Below the pieces are notes generated by a model that made no database searches, was not told the origin of the DNA, and saw only the letters and a program-made list of their open reading frames with translations. A DNA stretch of 64,000 bases from Antarcticimicrobium sediminis (lineage in GTDB: Bacteria > Pseudomonadota > Alphaproteobacteria > Rhodobacterales > Rhodobacteraceae). Where the stretch lies: contig NZ_SMFP01000001.1 in assembly GCF_004348975.1 (NCBI RefSeq), positions 442,701 to 506,700 of the forward strand, in the 5' to 3' direction. Shown one piece after another: positions 57,558-64,000 of the stretch; within the stretch, counting starts at the first letter, position 1; every line of letters begins with the position of its first letter. Made by a program: the position numbers and the translations under genes.

Positions 57558-58958
57558 CTACCCCCTCAGCCGCATCTCGACCTCGGCCGCGAAATCCTCG
57601 CCGCGCCGCTCGAAACTGTCGTATTGATCAAAGCTTGCCGCCGCCGGGGCCAAAAGCACGGTATCGCCCGGCTCGGCCTGCTCCATCGCGCGCGCCACCG
57701 CCACCGCCATGGTGCTGCAAACCTCGGCCTCGACATCAAGCTGCATCGCAAAGGCAGCCGCCTCGCGCCCGATGACATAGGCTTTGGCCACCGCCCCGGT
57801 CTGGCCCAAAAGCGCGCCCAATCCGCCCTCTTTCTCCAACCCGCCACAGATCCAGCGGATCCGCTTGAACGCGCCCAGTGCCTTGGCGGCGCTGTCCACA
57901 TTGGTGGCCTTGCTGTCATTCACATAGGTCACACCGCCCGCCTCGGCGATCACCTGACTGCGATGCGGCAGGCCGGGATAACTGTGCAGCGCCGCCTCGA
58001 TCAGCTTGGGCGCCAAGCCCAGTGCGCGACAGGCGGCATAGGCGGCACAGGCGTTCTGGTGATTATGCGCGCCGGGCAAACCGGCGATGCCACGCAGATC
58101 GATCGACCCGATCTGGCGCCCCTTGCGGTATTCCGACAAGAACCCCTTGCGGGCAAACACCTGCCAGCCCGGCCCGGTCAGCTTCTGCCCCGACGAGACC
58201 CGGATCACCCGGTCATCCGCCGCCCCCTCGGTCAACTGCCCGGCCAGAAACCGGCCCTCGACCTCATCGACCCCGATCACTGCGCGATCCGGCCCGCCCT
58301 CGGCGAACAGCCGCCGCTTGGCCGCGAAATAGCCCCCCAGCCCGGCGTGGCGGTCAAGATGATCCGGGGACAGATTGGTGAAAACCGCCACATCCGGGGT
58401 CAACGCGCGGGCCAGATCGGTCTGATAGCTGGACAGTTCCAGCACCACCACCGCGCCCTCGCCGGGGGGATCAAGATCCAGCACGCCGCGCCCGATATTC
58501 CCGGCCAGTTGCACCGGCCGCCCGGCCTCTTGCAGGATATGGTCGATCAGCGCCGCCGTGGTCGATTTGCCGTTCGACCCGGTCACCGCCACGACGCGCG
58601 GCAGCGTGTCGATCATGTCCCAGTCCGCTGTCGCCAGCGAGCGGAAGAACAAGCCGATGTCGTTGTCCACCGGCACGCCCGCCTCCAGTGCCGCCGCGAC
58701 CACCGGGTTCGGCATCGGATAAAGATGCGGGATCCCGGGCGAGACGATCAGCGTCGCGATCCCGTCAAATGCCCCCGGCCCAGTCAGCCCGACACAGGCA
58801 AAGCCTTCGGCCTCGGCCGCCGCCCGCGCCTGTGGATTGTCATCCCAGCACAGCGGCACGGCCCCGCCCGCGCGCAACGCCCGCGCCGCTGACAGGCCGG
58901 ACCGCCCCAACCCAAGAACGGCGACCTTCGCGCCCTGAAATCCGCGTACCGGGATCAT
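57558..58958 (-). CDS. murD: UDP-MurNAc-L-alanine-D-glutamate ligase
   Basis: A 466-residue Mur ligase that adds D-glutamate. The P-loop is [14 protein letters not shown], and [11 protein letters not shown] and [12 protein letters not shown] follow. [15 protein letters not shown] is the ADP-ribose-end motif. Length is normal. It is 210 bases downstream of mraY on the same strand. Its 3' end faces the flavoprotein gene across the inverted-repeat element. Confidence 0.95.
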   Translation of the reverse strand: MIPVRGFQGAKVAVLGLGRSGLSAARALRAGGAVPLCWDDNPQARAAAEAEGFACVGLTGPGAFDGIATLIVSPGIPHLYPMPNPVVAAALEAGVPVDNDIGLFFRSLATADWDMIDTLPRVVAVTGSNGKSTTAALIDHILQEAGRPVQLAGNIGRGVLDLDPPGEGAVVVLELSSYQTDLARALTPDVAVFTNLSPDHLDRHAGLGGYFAAKRRLFAEGGPDRAVIGVDEVEGRFLAGQLTEGAADDRVIRVSSGQKLTGPGWQVFARKGFLSEYRKGRQIGSIDLRGIAGLPGAHNHQNACAAYAACRALGLAPKLIEAALHSYPGLPHRSQVIAEAGGVTYVNDSKATNVDSAAKALGAFKRIRWICGGLEKEGGLGALLGQTGAVAKAYVIGREAAAFAMQLDVEAEVCSTMAVAVARAMEQAEPGDTVLLAPAAASFDQYDSFERRGEDFAAEVEMRLRG

Positions 58959-59057
58959 GACATATCCTTTCCCTTTGCTGCCGATTGGCTAGCGCATCGC
59001 CACGGGGATGGGAAGCGCGCGCAGAGCCGGTGCTGCACCGCCCCCGACGCGGGACAT

Positions 59058-59080
59058 GAGTATTTGAACAAAGAAGAAGC
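59058..59080 (+). repeat. dispersed intergenic motif, copy 5
   Basis: GAGTATTTGAACA is followed by AAGAAGAAGC. It lies in the 210-base gap between mraY and murD, opposite in direction to the genes. Confidence 0.6.
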
Positions 59081-59168
59081 AAGGCAGGAAAAACTGTCGC
59101 CGACATCGGCAATCTCCACCGGCGTTTTTCGGCCCGGGGCGGCGCGCGCCCCGGCCCCTCAAAGCGGC

Positions 59169-60251
59169 TTAGCGCACCTTCAGCGTCGCCAGCCCGATCA
59201 TCGCCAGAATCAGCGAGATGATCCAGAACCGGATCACGATGGTAGCCTCGGCCCAGCCCTTTTTCTCATAGTGATGGTGGATCGGCGCCATCAGGAACAC
59301 ACGGCGACCGGTGCATTTGAAATACAACACCTGAATGATGACCGACATCGCCTCGACCACGAACAGCCCGCCGACAATGGCCAGCACCAGCTCGTGCTTG
59401 GTGGCCACCGCGATCGCGCCCAGCGCCCCGCCCAGAGCCAGACTGCCGGTGTCGCCCATGAACACCGCCGCAGGGGGGGCGTTGTACCACAGGAACCCCA
59501 GCCCGCCGCCGAACAGCGCGGCGGTAAAGATCAGGATCTCGCCGGTGCCCGGCACGTAATGCACGTCCAGATACTCGGAAAAGTCGATCCGCCCGACCGC
59601 ATAGGCGATGATGCCCAGCGTGGTGGCCGCGATCATCACCGGCATGATCGCCAGCCCGTCCAGCCCGTCGGTCAGGTTGACCGCGTTCGCCGCCCCCACG
59701 ATCACGCAGATCGAGAACGGCACATAGAACACGCCAAGATTAACCAGCACATCCTTGAACACCGGCAAGGCCAGCTGGTTCTGCATCGCCTCAGGATGGT
59801 TATGCGCGGCCCAAAGCGCGGCAATCACCGCGACCAGAATGCCCAGCGCCAGCCGTAGCTTGCCCGGCACCCCCTTGGTGTTCTGCTTGGAGACCTTGGC
59901 GTAGTCATCCGCGAAGCCGATGGCGCCAAAGGACAGCGTGACGAACAGCACCAGCCACACGAACGGGTTATCAAGCCGCGCCCAAAGCGCCGTCGCCGTC
60001 ACCAGCGCGCCCACGATCAACAGACCACCCATCGTCGGTGTGCCAGCCTTGGAGAAATGCCCCTCGGGGCCATCCTCGCGGATCGGCTGGCCCTTGCCCT
60101 GCCGCTTGCGCAGCACGTTGATCAGCGGCCGCCCGAACAGGAAGCCGAACAGCAACGCCGTCAGGAACGCCCCACCCGCCCGAAACGTGATGTAGCGGAA
60201 GAGGTTGAAGAAATCCCCGCCATCCGACAGCGCGGTCAACCAATAAAGCAT
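59169..60251 (-). CDS. mraY: phospho-MurNAc-pentapeptide transferase MraY
   Basis: A 360-residue membrane enzyme with about ten helices that transfers phospho-MurNAc-pentapeptide to undecaprenyl phosphate, making lipid I. The catalytic aspartates are in FADDYAKV and [10 protein letters not shown], and [11 protein letters not shown] and [12 protein letters not shown] are further conserved loops. Length is normal. It lies 30 bases downstream of murF on the same strand and is likely co-transcribed with it. Confidence 0.97.
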   Translation of the reverse strand: MLYWLTALSDGGDFFNLFRYITFRAGGAFLTALLFGFLFGRPLINVLRKRQGKGQPIREDGPEGHFSKAGTPTMGGLLIVGALVTATALWARLDNPFVWLVLFVTLSFGAIGFADDYAKVSKQNTKGVPGKLRLALGILVAVIAALWAAHNHPEAMQNQLALPVFKDVLVNLGVFYVPFSICVIVGAANAVNLTDGLDGLAIMPVMIAATTLGIIAYAVGRIDFSEYLDVHYVPGTGEILIFTAALFGGGLGFLWYNAPPAAVFMGDTGSLALGGALGAIAVATKHELVLAIVGGLFVVEAMSVIIQVLYFKCTGRRVFLMAPIHHHYEKKGWAEATIVIRFWIISLILAMIGLATLKVR

Positions 60252-60281
60252 GTGAGCCGTTCCTATTCTTACGTCTTGTTC

Positions 60282-61691
60282 TTACGTCTTGTCGCGTGAA
60301 AGAGCGTTCCCTTGGCCCATTCCACGCAGGGCGTCAACGCATTTCGCCAGCCCCATGCTCAGCGATCCCTTGGCCAAGACAACATCGCCAGCGCCCACCA
60401 CCTCGGCCAGTTGCGCCGCCAGTTCGGCGCTGCTCGCGCTCAGTAGCCCGCGTTTCTCGACCGGCAGCGCGGCATGCAACGCGCCCATCAACGGGCCGAT
60501 GCAATGCACCCTGTCCACCGCCGCCATCGCCGGCAGTCGGGCCAACGCGGCATGCAACGGCTCGGTCTCTGGCCCCAGCTCCTTCATGTCGCCCAGCACC
60601 GCGATGCGTCGGCCCTGCCCCTCGGGGCGGGCGGCGGCCAGCACCGCCAGCGCGGCGGCCATCGAGGCCGGGTTGGCGTTATAGGAATCATCCAGCAGCG
60701 TCAGCGTGCCGCCCGGCAAGGCAATGCGCTCGCGCGCGCCACGTCCCTGATAGGGGGTCCAACGCGCCAGGCTGTCGGCGGCACGCTGGAGATCCGCCCC
60801 CAGCGCCGCGCAGGCGGCCAGCGCGCCCAGCCCGTTCATGGCGAAATGCTGCCCCGGCGTCGCCAGCGAAAACGCCATAGGCCCCAAAGGGGTCTCGGCC
60901 TGCACGCGGGTCTCGTCGCCCGTGATTTCTGCCGAGATCAGGCGATACTCCTTGGCCTTTGCGCCAAAGCCCACGGCCTGCGCGCCGCATTCGGCAGCCT
61001 TGGCGAACAGGATCGGAGATTGCTCCAGATCCGCGTTCAGCACCGCGATGCCGCCCGGCTCCACCCCGTCAAGGATCGCCGCCTTTTCGCGCGCGATACC
61101 TGCGATACTGTCGAAGGCCTCCAGATGCGCCGGGGCCACGGTGGTGATCATCGCCACATGCGGGCGCGCCAGACACGCCAGCGGCGCGATCTCTCCGGGG
61201 TGATTCATGCCGATCTCGATGATGGCAAAATCACTCTCGCGCGGCATCCGCGCCAGGGTCAGGGGCACCCCCCAATGGTTGTTGTAACTGGCGACGCTGG
61301 CATGGGTCGCGCCCTGTTCCGACAGCATCGCCGCCAGCATTTCCTTGGTCGAGGTCTTGCCGACGCTGCCGGTCACCGCCACCACCCGCGCCGAGGTGCG
61401 CGCCCGCGCGGCCCGGCCCAAGGCCTCCAACCCCTTGAGCACATCCGCGACGATCAACAGCGGCGCATCGGGGGCGAGCCCCTCGGGGATACGGCTGACC
61501 AAAGCGGCCCCCGCCCCTTTTTCCAACGCCTGCGCCACGAAGTCATGGCCATCGCGCGCCGCGCTGAGCGCCACGAACAGATCGCCCGGAGCAAGGGTGC
61601 GGGTGTCGATGGAAACGCCACTCACCGCCCAGTCGCCCTGCGCCCGACCTCCGGTGGCGGCTTCTGCCTCAGGCGCGGTCCACAGGGTCAT
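60282..61691 (-). CDS. murF: UDP-MurNAc-tripeptide-D-Ala-D-Ala ligase
   Basis: A 469-residue Mur ligase that adds the D-Ala-D-Ala dipeptide produced by Ddl. The P-loop is VTGSVGKTSTKEML, with SYNNHWGVPLTL and DSYNANPASMAAAL as further family motifs. The start overlaps the murE stop as ATGA, so the two are translationally coupled. Length is normal. Confidence 0.96.
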   Translation of the reverse strand: MTLWTAPEAEAATGGRAQGDWAVSGVSIDTRTLAPGDLFVALSAARDGHDFVAQALEKGAGAALVSRIPEGLAPDAPLLIVADVLKGLEALGRAARARTSARVVAVTGSVGKTSTKEMLAAMLSEQGATHASVASYNNHWGVPLTLARMPRESDFAIIEIGMNHPGEIAPLACLARPHVAMITTVAPAHLEAFDSIAGIAREKAAILDGVEPGGIAVLNADLEQSPILFAKAAECGAQAVGFGAKAKEYRLISAEITGDETRVQAETPLGPMAFSLATPGQHFAMNGLGALAACAALGADLQRAADSLARWTPYQGRGARERIALPGGTLTLLDDSYNANPASMAAALAVLAAARPEGQGRRIAVLGDMKELGPETEPLHAALARLPAMAAVDRVHCIGPLMGALHAALPVEKRGLLSASSAELAAQLAEVVGAGDVVLAKGSLSMGLAKCVDALRGMGQGNALSRDKT

Positions 61692-63169
61692 ACCGTCCGC
61701 CCGTCCAGCGCGGCCACCGCCACGCTGGCCTGTTCGGCATCATTGAAGGGAAGCACATCGTCGCCCACGGTCTGGCCGGTCTCATGGCCTTTGCCTGCGA
61801 TCAAAAGTGCATCGCCCGGCTCCAACGCGTCAACCCCGCGCAGGATCGCCTCGGCGCGATCGCCCACCTCAACGGCTTCTGGCGCGCCTTCCATCACGGC
61901 GGCGCGGATGCTGGCGGGCACCTCACTGCGCGGATTGTCATCGGTCACAAAGACCAGATCGGCATGCTCGGACGCCGCCCGCCCCATCAACGGGCGCTTG
62001 GCACGGTCGCGATCCCCACCGGCCCCGACAATCGCCACCAACCGCCCCATCACATGCGGGCGCAAGGCCTTGAGCGCGGTCGCCACCGCATCGGGGGTAT
62101 GGGCGTAATCGACGAACACCGCCGCGCCATTGTCCCGCGTCGCGACAAGCTGCATCCGCCCGCGCACCGTCGTCAGCTCCGACAGGGTGCGAAACACCGC
62201 CTCGGGCTCGGCACCGCAGGCGATCGCAAGCCCCGCCGCCACCAGCACGTTTTCCGCCTGAAACCCGCCGATCAGATCAAGCCGCGCCTGATGGCTTTGC
62301 CCGGCCCAGGCGAAACGCAGATCCTGCCCGGTGGCATCGAACCGCTGCGCCAGCAGACGCAGATCCCCGGCCTCGCGCCCCACGCTCAACACCGCCTGCC
62401 CGCGCGCAACCGCAATCGCGCGCATCTCGGCGCCGCGCGGGTCCTCGAGATTGATCACCGCCGTCCCATCTGGCGACAGCACCCGACGAAACAGCCCCGC
62501 CTTGGCGGCGAAATAGGCCTCAAAGCTTTCATGATAATCCAGATGGTCCTGGGTGAAATTGGTGAACGCTGCCGCCTTGAGCTGCACCCCGTCCAGTCGC
62601 CGCTGCTCCAACCCGTGCGACGAGGCCTCCATCGCCGCATGGGTAATGCCATGCGCCACCGCCTCGGCCAGCACCCGGTGCAGGGTGATCGGCTCGGGTG
62701 TGGTGTGCTGCAGCGGCGCGCTCCACGCCCCCTCGACCCCGGTGGTGCCCAGATTGATCGCCTGACGCCCCAACCCGGACCAGATCTGGCGCAGGAAGGT
62801 GGCGACCGAGGTCTTGCCATTGGTGCCGGTCACCGCCGCCATCACCTCGGGCTGCGCGCCAAACCACAGGGCCGCGGTACAGGCCAGCGCCTGACGCGGA
62901 TCCTCGACCACCACCAGCGCCACGCCCGAAGCGGCCAGCTCGGTTTCGGCCAACGCCGCGCCCGCACTATCGGTCAGCACTGCCGCCGCCCCCATGCGCA
63001 GCGCATATTGGATGAATTCGCCGCCATGCACCCGCGTGCCCGGCAGTGCTGCGAACAGAAACCCGTCGCGCACCTGTCGGCTGTCCACCGCCAGCCCGGT
63101 GATCTGCGGGTCGCGCCCGCCCCGGGCGGTCAGGGCCAGTTGGCTCAGTGATTTTGCCGCAATGCCCAT
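61688..63169 (-). CDS. murE: UDP-MurNAc-L-Ala-D-Glu-meso-diaminopimelate ligase
   Basis: A 493-residue Mur ligase. The P-loop is VTGTNGKTSVATFLR. The substrate motif reads DNPR (in VTDDNPRSEVP), which selects meso-diaminopimelate over lysine and fits a Gram-negative wall. The N-terminal domain contains GDxFxA-like ALPGTRVHGGEF. It lies 28 bases after ftsI and overlaps murF by four bases. Confidence 0.96.
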   Translation of the reverse strand: MGIAAKSLSQLALTARGGRDPQITGLAVDSRQVRDGFLFAALPGTRVHGGEFIQYALRMGAAAVLTDSAGAALAETELAASGVALVVVEDPRQALACTAALWFGAQPEVMAAVTGTNGKTSVATFLRQIWSGLGRQAINLGTTGVEGAWSAPLQHTTPEPITLHRVLAEAVAHGITHAAMEASSHGLEQRRLDGVQLKAAAFTNFTQDHLDYHESFEAYFAAKAGLFRRVLSPDGTAVINLEDPRGAEMRAIAVARGQAVLSVGREAGDLRLLAQRFDATGQDLRFAWAGQSHQARLDLIGGFQAENVLVAAGLAIACGAEPEAVFRTLSELTTVRGRMQLVATRDNGAAVFVDYAHTPDAVATALKALRPHVMGRLVAIVGAGGDRDRAKRPLMGRAASEHADLVFVTDDNPRSEVPASIRAAVMEGAPEAVEVGDRAEAILRGVDALEPGDALLIAGKGHETGQTVGDDVLPFNDAEQASVAVAALDGRTV

Positions 63170-63197
63170 GATGCCCCGTCCGCGGTTTTCGTGATGC

Positions 63198-64000
63198 TCA
63201 GTTGGATGTCAGCGTTATAGCAGCGCGCGGGGCGGGTTCAATGTCAGGTCGCAACCCCAAAAGCGGGGCCACCCGCCCGATCAACTCGGCCGCGACCGGC
63301 ACCGCGGTCCAGCCCGCCGTGCGCCGTTCCTCGTCATAGGCCTGCACAGAAGGCTCGTCCAGCGTCACCACCAGCACGTACTTCGGATCATGCGACGGAA
63401 AGATCGCGGCAAAGGTGGCGATCACCTTGTCCTTATAGTAACCGCCCTGCGGCTTGGGTTTGTCGGCGGTGCCGGTCTTGCCGCCCACCGCGTATCCCGG
63501 CACCTCGCCAAAGCTGGCAGTGCCATCTGTCACCACCTTGCGCAGCATCCTGCGGGCGTCAGCGGCGGCCTGTTCCGACAACACCCGGGGTCCGTGCTGC
63601 GGGCCGTTCTGCTTTAGAATCGTCGGGCTGACATACTGCCCACCATTGGCAATGGCGGCATATCCGGCGGCCAGATGCATCGGGGTCGTGGACAACCCGT
63701 GGCCATAGGAAATCGTCACCGTGCTCAGGTCGGTCCAACGTGCGGGCGCCAAGGGCTGGCCACCATGCGCCTCGACGATCTCGAACGGCGTCGGGTCCAG
63801 CATGCCCAGCGCGTCCAGAAACGCCTTTTGCCGCTCCGGCCCGATCTCCAGCGCGATCCGCCCGGTACCCCGGTTGGAGCTGTTCACGATCACATCCGTG
63901 ACGCTCAGCTTGCCATAGTTCTTGTTGTGAAACTCGCCAATCGGATAACCGGACACCCGCATCGGCCCAGAGGTGTCGATAATCGTCTCGGGCGAGACCA
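63198..64000 (-). CDS. ftsI: FtsI (penicillin-binding protein 3), C-terminal part
   Basis: The last 267 residues of a class B penicillin-binding protein, the transpeptidase of the divisome. The frame continues past the window edge at 64000, so the N terminus is missing. The SSN motif is in VNSSNRGTG, and the KTGT motif is in VGGKTGTADKP. The first residues visible (SPETIIDTSGPMRV) are in frame and belong to the same domain. murE follows after 28 bases, the classic ftsI-murE order. Confidence 0.95.
   Translation of the reverse strand, partial: VSPETIIDTSGPMRVSGYPIGEFHNKNYGKLSVTDVIVNSSNRGTGRIALEIGPERQKAFLDALGMLDPTPFEIVEAHGGQPLAPARWTDLSTVTISYGHGLSTTPMHLAAGYAAIANGGQYVSPTILKQNGPQHGPRVLSEQAAADARRMLRKVVTDGTASFGEVPGYAVGGKTGTADKPKPQGGYYKDKVIATFAAIFPSHDPKYVLVVTLDEPSVQAYDEERRTAGWTAVPVAAELIGRVAPLLGLRPDIEPAPRAAITLTSN

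Overview
The window is a high-GC chromosomal segment of an alphaproteobacterium, most probably of the Rhodobacteraceae (roseobacter lineage). Supporting this are the DUF2484 genes between murC and murB, the glyQ-DUF6446-glyS-PEP-binding-protein order, aerobic-type cobS/cobT, long alphaproteobacterial FtsZ, and two perfect CtrA-type TTAA-N7-TTAA sites. The assignment rests on gene content and protein style, not on a database search.

Layout. 0.2-10.6 kb: housekeeping and small operons (DUF983, NUDIX, EamA transporter, a DUF2061-desaturase pair divergent from an XRE regulator, a class V aminotransferase, two overlapping Lrp/AsnC regulators divergent from ilvC, folB-folP, a SleB-type wall hydrolase). 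10.8-17.6 kb: minus-strand glycyl-tRNA synthetase operon (glyQ, DUF6446, glyS) followed by a PPDK-like protein. 17.8-25.4 kb: an exported protease-fold protein that has lost its whole catalytic triad, DUF4177, bolA, a J-domain protein, exported msrB, and cobS-cobT. 26.2-32.7 kb: a complete nine-gene N-type ATPase operon in the order atpD-C-Q-R-B-E-F-A-G. Most of its genes overlap, it has no delta gene, and a candidate FNR-type site lies upstream. 32.9-36.5 kb: a small secreted protein, tRNA-Ala(CGC), an IS481-like transposase remnant, aminopeptidase P and DUF427. 36.6-39.6 kb: an RTX protein with a CtrA-type site upstream, and a ClC channel.

39.8-64 kb: a right-to-left division and cell-wall (dcw) cluster: ftsI (cut by the window edge), murE, murF, mraY, murD, ftsW, murG, murC, a four-gene membrane-protein insert, murB, ddl, ftsQ, ftsA, ftsZ, lpxC, bamD, recN. 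It makes the lipid-linked peptidoglycan precursor (murB-G, mraY, ddl), builds the divisome (ftsA/I/Q/W/Z) and adds outer-membrane functions (lpxC, bamD). A FAD-dependent oxidoreductase sits inverted between ftsW and murD.

The most interesting items are the N-ATPase operon (two-glutamate rotor subunit, b subunit with a delta-like tail, possible oxygen control), the pseudo-protease, the PPDK-like protein with an altered ATP site, two CtrA-type sites, a dispersed intergenic motif, and a 20-bp inverted-repeat element beside murD. I found no CRISPR array, prophage or clear riboswitch. Functions are assigned by family recognition from translated sequence. Promoter and operator calls are pattern-based inferences.
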